The translations under genes were made by a program, and so were the position numbers. From Filimonas effusa (lineage in GTDB: Bacteria > Bacteroidota > Bacteroidia > Chitinophagales > Chitinophagaceae), in the NCBI RefSeq assembly GCF_004118675.1, contig NZ_SDHZ01000001.1:992001-1056000 (forward strand): a DNA stretch of 64,000 nt, given 5' to 3'. The notes beneath the pieces were generated by a model. The model did no database searches, was not told the origin of the DNA, and saw nothing but the letters and a program-made list of their open reading frames with translations. Each line of letters begins with the position of its first letter. Position 1 is the first letter of the stretch. This document shows positions 35,645 to 44,990 of this stretch, in pieces.

Positions 35645-36991
35645 CTAAAACGCAGCAGTAACTCCGGTATAATTATGTGGCGTAATAGCTTTCAGCTCTT
35701 TTTTAATGGCTGCACTTACATTCAAAGTACCGATAAATGCATGAATATCAGCCTTGGTGATCGCTGCCTTACCTCTGGTCAATTCCTTAAGTGCCTCGTA
35801 AGGTTTGGGATAGTTCTCACGACGTAAAATTGTTTGAATAGCTTCCGCAACTACCGCCCAGTTATTTTCAAGATCTTGTTTAAGTTTCGCCTCATTCAGC
35901 AACAGCTTGCCCAGTCCTTTATTGATAGAAGCCAGCGCAATAAAAATATGCGCCACAGGTACACCCAGGTTACGTAATACGGTAGAATCCGTAAGGTCAC
36001 GCTGTAAACGGCTTATAGGTAGTTTAGCTGCCAGATGCGCTAATAATGCATTGGCTACACCAAGATTACCTTCCGCATTTTCAAAATCTATCGGGTTCAC
36101 CTTATGCGGCATAGCCGAAGAGCCAACTTCGCCTTTCTTTACAGTTTGCTTGAAATAATCCATGCTGATATAGGTCCATATATCACGGCACAGATCAATA
36201 AGTATCGTATTAATACGCTTCATGGCGTCAAGGTGGGCTGCCAGGTTATCGTAATGCTCTATCTGCGTAGTGAATTGCATACGCTGCAAGCCAAGTACGT
36301 CTTCCACGAAAGCATTGCCTAACGCTACCCAGTCTTTCTTTGGAAAAGCAATGGCATGTGCATTGAAATTACCGGTTGCCCCGCCAAACTTGGCGGCATA
36401 AGGTATGTAAGAAAACAATTCAACCTGGTTGTTCAGCCTTTCTACAAATACCATGATCTCTTTGCCCAAACGGGTAGGAGAGGCAGGTTGACCATGGGTT
36501 TTAGCCAGCATGGGAATATCTTTCCACTGGGTCGACAGCTGGTGCAACGCCTGGCGCAGGTTAACCACTGCTGGCAGGTACTCCTGCTCCATACAATGTT
36601 TCCAGCTTAAAGGAATAGAAGTATTATTGATATCCTGTGAAGTAAGACCAAAATGGATCCACTCCGTAGCTTCCGATACTCCAGCCTTTTCCAACTGCTC
36701 CTTCAGAAAATATTCAACAGCCTTTACATCATGGTTGGTAACAGACTCGATCTTTTTGATCGCTTCCGCATTTTCTACCGAAAAGTTAGCCGCAACTTCT
36801 CTCAGTTGCTGCCTGCCCTTGGCAGATAACTTGAAAAAACGCTTGTCGGCCAGGAAAAGAAAATATTCAATTTCTACAATAACCCTGTACTTGATAAGGG
36901 CAAATTCAGAAAAATAGCTATCCAGGAACGCAGTTTGCCTCCGATAACGACCATCGACAGGTGAAATAGCTGTAAGATTGTTTAACTCCAT
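35645..36991 (-). CDS. purB: Adenylosuccinate lyase
   Basis: 448 aa. Fumarase/aspartase superfamily signature SSAMPHKVNPIDFENAEGN (291-309) with the catalytic-loop Ser; also TSQDINNT (117-124) and KTHGQPASPT (164-173), the other two conserved regions. It starts with MELNNLTAISPVDGRY, as in the E. coli-type PurB subgroup. It catalyses two steps of purine synthesis: SAICAR to AICAR plus fumarate, and adenylosuccinate to AMP plus fumarate. It is divergent from mqnA, with overlapping promoter elements. Confidence 0.97.
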   Translation of the reverse strand: MELNNLTAISPVDGRYRRQTAFLDSYFSEFALIKYRVIVEIEYFLFLADKRFFKLSAKGRQQLREVAANFSVENAEAIKKIESVTNHDVKAVEYFLKEQLEKAGVSEATEWIHFGLTSQDINNTSIPLSWKHCMEQEYLPAVVNLRQALHQLSTQWKDIPMLAKTHGQPASPTRLGKEIMVFVERLNNQVELFSYIPYAAKFGGATGNFNAHAIAFPKKDWVALGNAFVEDVLGLQRMQFTTQIEHYDNLAAHLDAMKRINTILIDLCRDIWTYISMDYFKQTVKKGEVGSSAMPHKVNPIDFENAEGNLGVANALLAHLAAKLPISRLQRDLTDSTVLRNLGVPVAHIFIALASINKGLGKLLLNEAKLKQDLENNWAVVAEAIQTILRRENYPKPYEALKELTRGKAAITKADIHAFIGTLNVSAAIKKELKAITPHNYTGVTAAF

Positions 36992-36999
36992 GTGTTTTA

Positions 37000-37043
37000 T
37001 TTGAGTTTTCTTTTCCGTCCGGTTAATTTTGCAGGCAAAAGTA
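37000..37043. promoter_or_regulatory. Overlapping divergent promoters of mqnA (plus) and purB (minus)
   Basis: Plus strand: TTTG (37000-37003), 20-bp spacer, TAATTTTG (37024-37031), expected start near 37036. Minus strand: TACTTTTG at 37043-37036 gives a purB leader of about 38 bases; no matching TTTG was found 20-21 bp further upstream. The two -7 boxes are only 4 bases apart, so the two promoters should compete. Confidence 0.6.
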
Positions 37044-37049
37044 ACAGAT

Positions 37050-37796
37050 TTGGAGAAGATTAAGGTAGGGGCGGTAAGCTATTTGAATACAAAACCCCTT
37101 TTGTACGGAGTAAAAAGATCCGAAGAACTGCTCGCGCAGATGGAATTGATTGAAGAGTATCCCGCCCGTATCGCAGCCATGCTGGTCGATGGAACCATCG
37201 ACGTAGGCCTCGTGCCGGTAGCTATCATACCAAGACTTGAAGAATGGCATATCGTCTCCGGTTATTGCATCGGAGCTTCACAGGAAGTGGCCTCCGTTTG
37301 CCTTTTTAGTGAGGTGCCGGTTCAGCAGGTGCAAAAGGTTTTATTGGACTATCAGAGCAGAACATCCGTAAATCTCTGCAAAGTATTGATGAAACACCAC
37401 TGGAAAATAGATCCACTCCTCGAAGATGCCGCTGGTGAAGACTATCGCAGCCAGATTAAAGGCACAACCGCAGGTGTGGTCATTGGCGACAGAGCCTTGC
37501 AACAAAGAGCTTTTTCGCCGTATATTTATGACCTGGCAACAGGATGGATAGAAATGACCGGACTTCCCTTCGTTTTTGCAGCCTGGATAGCCAATAAACA
37601 GCTCCCGCAAAACTTTCTGACTGCCTTTAATGAAGCAAATGGAATGGGATTGAACAGGATTCAGGAAGTGGTGGCTGAAAACCCTTACGATATTTATGAT
37701 CTTGAAACTTATTATACCCGCAACATCGACTATCTGCTGACACCCGATAAATTGAAAGGTATGCATAAGTTTCTCGACTTGTTGAAACACTTATAA
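37050..37796 (+). CDS. mqnA: Chorismate dehydratase (futalosine menaquinone pathway)
   Basis: The text KIKVGAVSYLNTKPLLYG at the N-terminus, then LPVAIIP-like GLVPVAIIPRLEEWH and LLDYQSRTSVNLCKVLMKH, is that of MqnA, a periplasmic-binding-protein fold enzyme that dehydrates chorismate to 3-enolpyruvyl-benzoate. The open frame begins with a TTG at 37029, but that lies within the -7 box; the TTG at 37050 (MEKIKVGAV) lies after the expected transcript start and fits family starts better. No ATG is available in this region. Length about 248 aa. The other mqn genes are not in the window. The next gene starts 4 bases after the stop. Confidence 0.88.
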   Translation: MEKIKVGAVSYLNTKPLLYGVKRSEELLAQMELIEEYPARIAAMLVDGTIDVGLVPVAIIPRLEEWHIVSGYCIGASQEVASVCLFSEVPVQQVQKVLLDYQSRTSVNLCKVLMKHHWKIDPLLEDAAGEDYRSQIKGTTAGVVIGDRALQQRAFSPYIYDLATGWIEMTGLPFVFAAWIANKQLPQNFLTAFNEANGMGLNRIQEVVAENPYDIYDLETYYTRNIDYLLTPDKLKGMHKFLDLLKHL

Positions 37797-37800
37797 CAAT

Positions 37801-40800
37801 ATGAAACCCTCCCTTTTAAAACAGCCTTCAGGTCTTCTTATAGCCTGTTGCTGCTTGTGGCTGCTTACTGTTTCAAACCTGAAAGCCCAGGTCGTAGCAA
37901 ACTTTACCATGCCCGATACCGTTTGTATAAATACCCCCGTACAGGTAACAAATACCTCTACGGGTGCCTCTACCTACAAATGGAACTTCTGTGTAACCGA
38001 TTTTGCGCAAACACCACCCACCGGATCCAATATTGGTAACCCTAACGGATCCTTGAGTACACCGGTATTTATTGATTACGTAGAAGAGGGTGGTAATTTC
38101 TATGCATTCGTGATGAACCTGAGTTCAGGACTCGTTCGCCTCGATTTTGGAAACAGCCTGCTTAATACCCCCACAGCAGTACGGATAGGACAAGTTGGTG
38201 TGATTCCGAATAATCATGCCGAAGGATTACAGGTAGTTAAAACCGCAGGCAAATGGTTTATCATCGCAGTAGGTGGCTCCAATTTGGGTGGATCTTCTCC
38301 ACGCATAGTGAAAATAGAACTCGGCGCCAATATTACTAATACCAACCCCATAGGTACTAACTGGGGCAATATCGGGGGACTCGCTTATCCGGTAGACCTG
38401 CACGTTTTTCAGGATGCGGGCCAATGGTATGGTTTTACAACCGATTGTGAAAGCAATTCCGTTATTCGCTTCAGCTTCGGAACGGATTTTAGCAGCCCCC
38501 CAACAGCAGTCCGGTTAGGAAAAACAGGCGACTTCAATTATCCGACAGGCATTTTTGTGATGAAAAGCCGCACAGGCAGCTGGCATGCTTTCATTGTGAA
38601 CAGCGCCTCCGGTTATAGTAACTCCACAGCTTCTTCATTGGCAAGACTCGATTTTGGTAGCAGTCTTACCAATACTCCTTCTGTAGTAAATATGGGCAAT
38701 ATCAACAACACAATGATAAGTGCACGTGATATTTACATCATAGACTTCTGTGGCCGGCTTATAGGTTTCTTTACCAACAACTCGTCCGCCAGCGATATGG
38801 TACGGCTGGACTTCGGAACCGATCTTACTCAAAAGCCTACTGCTGTGACTTTGGGTAATATCGGTAACCTGAATTTTCCACATACCATTTCAAAACTATT
38901 CCGCGTAAACAATGACCTCTATAGCTTTATTGCGAACGCTAATAATAACACCCTTACACGTCTTCGCTTCGAGGGCTGTAGTTCCAATGCCGTAGGTAAT
39001 ACAACGTCCACGCCTGCCCCGTTTGTATATACAACAACAGGTATCCATAATGTAAACTTACTGGTCGATGCCGGCTTACCCACCGAAACGACTGTCTGTA
39101 AACCCATCGTCGTTGTCGATCAACCAGTGGCCGATTTCAGCTATGAACAGGATCTCTGCAATCCGCTGGCTGTAACATATCATAATGGCACGCTCGGAAA
39201 ATATGCACTGTCATGGGATTTTGGCGATGGAAATAAAGCCGGTAATATCGAAAAGCCATTGAACACCTACAGTAAGTATGATACATATACCGTAAAATTG
39301 ACAGCTGGTACTGGTCGTTGTGTTGATGTCGCTGAAAAGCATATCGATATCCGCCTGCAGCGTGAAGAAATGCTCGCCTGGCACGATACGGCCCAGTGCG
39401 ATAATAAACCCATTAAACTGCTTGCAAAGACCGGCCTCAATTATTGCTGGACGCCCGCCGCAACGCTTTCAAATGCAGCTATAGCCGAACCGGTAGCAAC
39501 ACCCTCCACCGCTACCACCTACTTTGTACATACATTAAAACAGGGCGCAAACATGGTGAATAATGGCGACTTCTCCCTCGGTAATACGGGCTTTAGCTCC
39601 GCTTACAACTACGCCAGTTATAATAGCGTGGAAGGACAATATAACGTCGCCGGCAGCCCCCGTACCTGGAACCCTTCCATGCAGGCATGTTCCGATCATA
39701 CAGGTGGTAATGGTAATATGCTTATGGTAAACGGAAGCCCGGCCGCCGATGTAAGTGTTTGGTGTCAAACGATCAGTAATATAACGCCCAATAAAAATTA
39801 TGTCTTTTCCGCGTGGCTCCAGTCCCTGCATCCTGCAAATCCTTCAAAACTGCAATTCTATATTAATGGGAAACCAATAGGCAACATTTTTGAAGCAGAT
39901 CCTGCAACCTGTAACTGGAAACAGTTTTTTATGACATGGAATGCAGGCAGCGCAACCGCTGCTAATATCTGCGTCGTTAATAAGAACACCCAAATCGCTG
40001 GAAATGACTTCGCTCTGGACGACATCTTTTTTGGTCCCGTAACAATGGTGTACGATTCGGTAAAAGTGGCTAAAGTAACATCTCCGGATCTCGCGTCGGT
40101 AACCAATCAAACTATTTGTGCAGGCGATACGGCACGCCCTGTGGCGTCCGGGGCGCTTGTTTATCATTGGAGCCCCGAACAGTTCATTGCCGATCCCGAT
40201 GTGGCAGCTCCTAAAATCTATCCCCGGCAGTCAGGCGTTTACACAGTAAAGGCCTATGATATACCTTCATGTCCCGCCAGCAAAACGTTTAATGTTACCG
40301 TTACACCTGGGCCCGATTTCGCGATTCAGCCTGCTGTATCCGATATCTGTGAAGGCGAACAAGTGCATATCACTGCGTCCGGTGCTACCCGCTATACCTG
40401 GCTCGTGAACGATTCCCCGGATCCCGTACTGCAGGGAGCTGCCGTAACCGTAACGCCCGCAACTACCACCGTTTACAAAATAGCAATGGTCCACGATGCT
40501 TGTAATAAAAAAGATACGTTGCTTTCACAGGTAAATGTTACGCCGCTACCCAAAACAAACGTTACAGTCTCTAACGTTATTACCTGCGCAATAGGCGAAG
40601 CCAGCCTTCTCGCTACAGGTGGCGCCGGGTATCGCTGGTTTCCAGTAGAAGGTCTCTCCAATCCCGCAATCGCGTCTCCTTCAGTTTCCATTAACCAAAC
40701 AGCCAAATATTATGTGGAAGTGTCTAACGGCAACTGCTCCACTACCGATTCTGTAACCGTAATCGTCGACGAGAACAAAGACAAAAATCTTTATTTGGTG

Positions 40801-41058
40801 CCAACAGCATTTACGCCTAACGGAGACGGTAAAAACGATTGCTTCGGAATTAAACACTGGGGACAATTGCAAAACCTGCAGCTGGCAGTATATAACAGAT
40901 GGGGACAACAGGTTTTCGTCTCAAACAATATTGCAGACTGCTGGAATGGCACCTTCAAAGGAGAACCCCAGCCAACAGGAGCATACGTTTATATAATCAG
41001 TGCTACCGCCTTGTGTGGCCCGGTATTACGGCAGGGAACTGTTTTATTGATTCGCTGA
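37801..41058 (+). CDS. Large PKD/propeller surface protein with T9SS C-terminal sorting domain
   Basis: 1085 aa, signal peptide 1-30 (ending NLKAQ). Residues 32-64 are the first half of a PKD domain (VANFTMPDTVC to YKWNFC). About 85-395 hold five propeller-like repeats of the type VRLDFGxxL/TPTAVRxGNxG. Then PFVYTTTGIHNVNLLVDAG to CKPIVVVDQP (about 405-443) completes the PKD domain. A full PKD follows (444-515; WDFGDGNKAGN), then a lectin-like/CBM-like region (NGDFSLGNTGF, about 580-750), Ig-like or PKD-like modules, and a CHU_C type B sorting domain from 1004 (FTPNGDGKNDCFG, YNRWGQQVF, WNGTFKGEPQPTGAYVY). It should be exported by type IX secretion to the surface or medium. It ends in a 15-base tail-to-tail overlap with the next gene. 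Confidence 0.88.
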   Translation: MKPSLLKQPSGLLIACCCLWLLTVSNLKAQVVANFTMPDTVCINTPVQVTNTSTGASTYKWNFCVTDFAQTPPTGSNIGNPNGSLSTPVFIDYVEEGGNFYAFVMNLSSGLVRLDFGNSLLNTPTAVRIGQVGVIPNNHAEGLQVVKTAGKWFIIAVGGSNLGGSSPRIVKIELGANITNTNPIGTNWGNIGGLAYPVDLHVFQDAGQWYGFTTDCESNSVIRFSFGTDFSSPPTAVRLGKTGDFNYPTGIFVMKSRTGSWHAFIVNSASGYSNSTASSLARLDFGSSLTNTPSVVNMGNINNTMISARDIYIIDFCGRLIGFFTNNSSASDMVRLDFGTDLTQKPTAVTLGNIGNLNFPHTISKLFRVNNDLYSFIANANNNTLTRLRFEGCSSNAVGNTTSTPAPFVYTTTGIHNVNLLVDAGLPTETTVCKPIVVVDQPVADFSYEQDLCNPLAVTYHNGTLGKYALSWDFGDGNKAGNIEKPLNTYSKYDTYTVKLTAGTGRCVDVAEKHIDIRLQREEMLAWHDTAQCDNKPIKLLAKTGLNYCWTPAATLSNAAIAEPVATPSTATTYFVHTLKQGANMVNNGDFSLGNTGFSSAYNYASYNSVEGQYNVAGSPRTWNPSMQACSDHTGGNGNMLMVNGSPAADVSVWCQTISNITPNKNYVFSAWLQSLHPANPSKLQFYINGKPIGNIFEADPATCNWKQFFMTWNAGSATAANICVVNKNTQIAGNDFALDDIFFGPVTMVYDSVKVAKVTSPDLASVTNQTICAGDTARPVASGALVYHWSPEQFIADPDVAAPKIYPRQSGVYTVKAYDIPSCPASKTFNVTVTPGPDFAIQPAVSDICEGEQVHITASGATRYTWLVNDSPDPVLQGAAVTVTPATTTVYKIAMVHDACNKKDTLLSQVNVTPLPKTNVTVSNVITCAIGEASLLATGGAGYRWFPVEGLSNPAIASPSVSINQTAKYYVEVSNGNCSTTDSVTVIVDENKDKNLYLVPTAFTPNGDGKNDCFGIKHWGQLQNLQLAVYNRWGQQVFVSNNIADCWNGTFKGEPQPTGAYVYIISATALCGPVLRQGTVLLIR

Positions 41059-42204
41059 TATGAAATCGAGTGCCCGCCGAACAATATTGCCCCAGTAAAA
41101 ATGCGAATAAAAAGCAGCAGGCGTAAAACGGCTTTCTTTAGTTGCCGCCGCAGATAACACAGCTTCAGCAAAAGCAGCCCAGTCATGATCCGGAACCAGT
41201 AGCAGCTGGTTCCCGGCCTCTTTTTCGGTAACGCCAAGCGCTCCGTTCATAGTCGATACGGAACAGGTATTCCAGGCCAGTGCCTCGATAAGTTTTGTCT
41301 TGATGCCACCCCCGTCGATAACAGGATTAAGAAAAACATCAGCTCCCTTGAAATAGACGTCTATATCTTCTACAAAGCCGGTATAAATAACCCGCTGATG
41401 CTTGTAAGCCTCCAGGTTATTAAAAGAGGAGGGAAGCCCCTTGCCGCATATAACCAGGGTATAAGACAATCCCGATGCCTGCAATAAAGGATTTACCCGC
41501 TCAACAAGAGCGGCAACAGCAGCACTGTTGGGCCGGTAACCAAGTGCACCGTTAAATAAAAGAATGGTATGGTCGGCAGGTATCTGATGCGCTTGCAACA
41601 GGAAAGCCCTGGCTGCCTGCTTCTCTGTAACTTCAGGTGCTTTTTGCCAGGTAACGCCATAGGTAGCGGTCATACATTTGCTGGCGGGTACTTTATAATG
41701 TGTAAGTGCTATCTGCCTGTCATTATCCTGGATAAAAAGACTGTAATCTGCCCGGCGATGCACCAATCCCTCATACTTCTCCAGAATGGTCCACCACCAC
41801 TTTCCAAGGCTCTTCCAGCGGAATGCTTCTATATTATGGGAACGAATGATGAGTTTTACCCCGGTTCCCTTGGCAAGCAAAAGCCCCAGCCATCCCCAGT
41901 AAGGATGTTCTATTAGCAGGTATTTCACCCGGTACCGCCTGATAAGTTTGGCCAGCCTGAAATAATAAAAAGGATTGATATACCGCGTGGCACTATCTGA
42001 AATGATATTCTCCAGCCCGATGTCCTCAGCCGCCGCAAGGGAAGGCATATTGCTTTTTACGCTTACCGCCAGCAGCGATGTCTGTAAGGAAAGAAAACGT
42101 TCTAACAATACAATAGCCTTCTGCCCGCCCGTTTGGGCAGGCAGAACCTTATAAGGGATCAGCGATAATATCAGATAGCTTTCTCTTTCTTGTTTTGTTT
42201 CCAT
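41044..42204 (-). CDS. GT4-type glycosyltransferase
   Basis: 386 aa, GT-B fold. N-terminal acceptor-side text is LSLIPYKVLPAQTGGQKAIVLLERF and IIRSHNIEAFRWKSLGKWWW; the C-terminal donor-side text is ILLFNGALGYRPNSAAV, RVIYTGFVEDIDVYFKGADVFLNPVIDGGGIKTKLIEALAWN. The last stretch (DVFLNP to GGIKTKLIEALA) is the nucleotide-sugar-binding region of family GT4. It probably adds a sugar to a cell-envelope glycan or glycoprotein; donor and acceptor are unknown. Its start codon lies 34 bases inside the end of the YfhO gene, so the two are translationally coupled. Confidence 0.85.
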   Translation of the reverse strand: METKQERESYLILSLIPYKVLPAQTGGQKAIVLLERFLSLQTSLLAVSVKSNMPSLAAAEDIGLENIISDSATRYINPFYYFRLAKLIRRYRVKYLLIEHPYWGWLGLLLAKGTGVKLIIRSHNIEAFRWKSLGKWWWTILEKYEGLVHRRADYSLFIQDNDRQIALTHYKVPASKCMTATYGVTWQKAPEVTEKQAARAFLLQAHQIPADHTILLFNGALGYRPNSAAVAALVERVNPLLQASGLSYTLVICGKGLPSSFNNLEAYKHQRVIYTGFVEDIDVYFKGADVFLNPVIDGGGIKTKLIEALAWNTCSVSTMNGALGVTEKEAGNQLLLVPDHDWAAFAEAVLSAAATKESRFTPAAFYSHFYWGNIVRRALDFISANQ

Positions 42205-44651
42205 ATTGCAAAAACGCCCAGGGCCAGGCTTAGCAATAACAGTATGTTACCAACATACACCAGCGTCTGGCCCGTCTTAAACGACTGAGGTTCAAAACGG
42301 AAATCAATAGTGTGTTTACCGGCAGGAATAGCCATGCCTCTGAGTACATAGTTTGCCTTTACATAAGGCGCTTTCTGCCCGTCTATATAAGCATTCCAGC
42401 CCGCAGGATAATAGATCTCACTGAACACCGCAAACTGCTTGCTGGCCGATTGGGTATTGTATTGAATAGCGTCATTATCGTATTTAACCAGGCTGATGCT
42501 GGCGGCAGAATCATATACCGGGGCATCTGTAACGCCAAACGCACTCTTATCAACGATCGCTGTGTCCTGTGGATTAAACTTATCCAAAGCCTTCATTTCT
42601 TCTACAGGCCCGTTTACAGAACGGATACCTTTTACAAACCAGGCCGCCCCTAAAGCACCGTCATTTTTTTCTACCATCGGCGTAGGACGCTGCTGCTGCG
42701 CAGGAATAATGAAATAACGGGTATCCAGCATGTTGAGAACAGCCATATTTAAAGGACTCTTCGATAACTGACCCGCTATCAGATCCTGGTAAATAGCCAG
42801 CTTCGCTGCATGATAACCACCTACCGAACGGTGGAAATAACTGGTGATCGCATCGCTGAACCGGTCAGGAGCCAGATTGTAAACCCTGTAATGCGGATCT
42901 TTATCCTGCAAAATGGCAGTATTGGCAGCCGAAGGAGTGAAATTGCTGGAGGTATAGTCTTCTTTATCTACAAAATGATCGCTGTTAAGATACTTGCTGT
43001 CAACGATCAGAAGATCGATGGTATTGATGAGTAGGAAAATGACTACCGCAACAACAGGCTGGATAGCCTTCCTGATATAAAGGAATAGTAACCCTGTCAC
43101 CAGGGCTGCAAAAAAGATCACCCTGCCCAAACCCGACAGGAACATGGCCTTGCGTGACTCCTGGAGGGCAGATACAATTGTTCTTCCGGCGCCGCCACCA
43201 CCGTCACCACCATAAGCCTTCAGTATTTCGTCGTCAATACCTCCGCTGAAATCATTGAAAAGATACAGGATCCCCACCAGCGCAATCAATCCCCCGATCA
43301 CATACAAAATGGGCTTGAACGACTTCTTCAGCCTTTCAGCGCCGTCAGCGGTAAAGAAGATCTCTTGCAACGCCATGGCGGCCAGCAAAGGAAATAACAG
43401 CTGTGGAATGATCAGCGCCATCGAAGGAGCCCTGAACTTGTTGAACAGCGGCAGATAATTGTAAAGTATTGTATTGAACCCGGCGAAGTATTTACCCCAT
43501 GCAATGAAAATAGTGAATACGGCAGCTGCAAGTATATACCAGCGAAGTGGTTGTTTTACCACTACAAGGGCTATAAGGGCAAGCAGCACTACAACGCCAC
43601 CCAGGTAAACAGGACCCGACGTGCCTTCGCTGATGCCACCCCAGTACTTGGGTAAGCCCGACGCCAGCTGCATGGCACTTTGCTCGGGAACATCCTTTTT
43701 AACCAGCGCATCGATGAAATGCTGATCATCGCCCATAGACTCTGAAGAACCGCCGCCAAAAACATTGGGGGCTATAAAAGTAAGGATCTCATCCTTACCA
43801 ATGCTGTACGAAAAAGCATAGTCCAGGTCTAGTCCCTTGGTGTTCACCTTTTTGATTTCCGATCCCTGTATATCAATTTGTTTGCCACCACGCATCGTGT
43901 ACTTGGCATACTCCTGGGTCGTCAGCAATGTCATCGAAGTATTGGCAAAGGCTATAAAACCTGCGAACAACGCCAGCGATAACGATACCACCAGGTGTTT
44001 CCATTCCTTCGCTCTTATCCACTGAACCAGGAAACCAAGCGTGATGATGCCCGCGGCAATAAAGAAATAATAACTAACCTGGGGGTGGTTAAAGCCTATC
44101 TGCCAGGTGGCCGTAAGCGCTGTAAGCGCCAGCCCCACAAGATACCGCTTGTTATATATCAGCAATAATCCGGCAAGCACCGCTGGCATACAGGCCATCG
44201 CCCACATCTTACTCTCGTGGCCCGCAACAATGATCACAGGGTCGTACGAAGCATAGGCAAAACCTAAACTGGCTAGTATACCAATAACATATTGTATCCC
44301 CAGCACCTGTGTAAGTACATAAAAACAGATACAGGCAAAGAAAAAGAAAGCTGCCGGAGCCGGTAACCACAAAGTGGCCGCCGAATGCAGGTTGGGCATA
44401 ATGGCCTTACCCTCAAGCGCTATCTGGTAAGCTGGCATCCCGCCAAACAAAGTCGTATTCCATAACGGGAAATGCCCCGTACGCTCTTTATACGCGAAAG
44501 AGTTCTGCGCCATCCCTTTCCAGTGCACGATATCATTCTGCTGCAACACCTTTCCCTCAAGGGCAGGACGACAATAAATTAACGCAACAACTAAAAAAAT
44601 ACCTATGGCAATCAGATGCGGTACTACCTTTTTCCAGCTAAAATTCTTCAT
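42171..44651 (-). CDS. YfhO-family multi-pass membrane protein
   Basis: The ATG at 44651 (MKNFSWKKVVPHL) is chosen over the frame opening at 44714, since it is followed at once by the first membrane helix; 826 aa. About a dozen hydrophobic segments, a large extracytoplasmic loop after LPLFNKFRAPSMALIIPQLLFPLLAAMAL, and a C-terminal beta-type domain (FSEIYYPAGWNAYIDG, IPAGKHTIDFRFEPQSF) before the last helix. This pattern is the YfhO family, GT-C-like membrane proteins linked in Firmicutes to glycosylation of lipoteichoic acid. Here it overlaps a GT4 gene, which supports a role in surface glycan or lipid-linked sugar transfer. Confidence 0.85.
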   Translation of the reverse strand: MKNFSWKKVVPHLIAIGIFLVVALIYCRPALEGKVLQQNDIVHWKGMAQNSFAYKERTGHFPLWNTTLFGGMPAYQIALEGKAIMPNLHSAATLWLPAPAAFFFFACICFYVLTQVLGIQYVIGILASLGFAYASYDPVIIVAGHESKMWAMACMPAVLAGLLLIYNKRYLVGLALTALTATWQIGFNHPQVSYYFFIAAGIITLGFLVQWIRAKEWKHLVVSLSLALFAGFIAFANTSMTLLTTQEYAKYTMRGGKQIDIQGSEIKKVNTKGLDLDYAFSYSIGKDEILTFIAPNVFGGGSSESMGDDQHFIDALVKKDVPEQSAMQLASGLPKYWGGISEGTSGPVYLGGVVVLLALIALVVVKQPLRWYILAAAVFTIFIAWGKYFAGFNTILYNYLPLFNKFRAPSMALIIPQLLFPLLAAMALQEIFFTADGAERLKKSFKPILYVIGGLIALVGILYLFNDFSGGIDDEILKAYGGDGGGGAGRTIVSALQESRKAMFLSGLGRVIFFAALVTGLLFLYIRKAIQPVVAVVIFLLINTIDLLIVDSKYLNSDHFVDKEDYTSSNFTPSAANTAILQDKDPHYRVYNLAPDRFSDAITSYFHRSVGGYHAAKLAIYQDLIAGQLSKSPLNMAVLNMLDTRYFIIPAQQQRPTPMVEKNDGALGAAWFVKGIRSVNGPVEEMKALDKFNPQDTAIVDKSAFGVTDAPVYDSAASISLVKYDNDAIQYNTQSASKQFAVFSEIYYPAGWNAYIDGQKAPYVKANYVLRGMAIPAGKHTIDFRFEPQSFKTGQTLVYVGNILLLLSLALGVFAIWKQNKKEKAI

Positions 44652-44696
44652 GTTATTACTTATAGCACGGCAAATTAAAAGTATTTTGCACGAATC

Positions 44697-44990
44697 ATGG
44701 TTAATAAATGGCATTTATTCGTTTCCCGGATAGCTTTTATCTGTAACATCTTCTTTATAGGCTGTCTGCTGCTGCGTTATACCCATGTCGCCTTCCCCGA
44801 AACGGTCACAGGCCTCATCCTTATCATGGGCTGGATTCCCGTTTCACCATTGCTGAACCTCATTTGTTTTGCTGCAACGGGTTTCCGCTGGATCAAACTT
44901 AAAAAAACGCCGGCCCCTGCCTGGCTGCCCATCATAAACGCGCTCTTCTTATTTACGCAATTGATCTACTTTTTAGCCATCTACCAATGA
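44697..44990 (+). CDS. Small membrane protein upstream of the queuosine-precursor transporter
   Basis: 97 aa with three hydrophobic segments (about 7-27, 35-60, 74-95) and an NxxC-type LLNLICF motif. No family is recognised. Its stop overlaps the next start (ATGA, 44987-44990), which implies co-translation with the YhhQ-type transporter. A TATTTTG element at 44682-44688 ends 8 bases before the ATG and looks like a -7 box, so the leader is very short. Confidence 0.65.
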   Translation: MVNKWHLFVSRIAFICNIFFIGCLLLRYTHVAFPETVTGLILIMGWIPVSPLLNLICFAATGFRWIKLKKTPAPAWLPIINALFLFTQLIYFLAIYQ

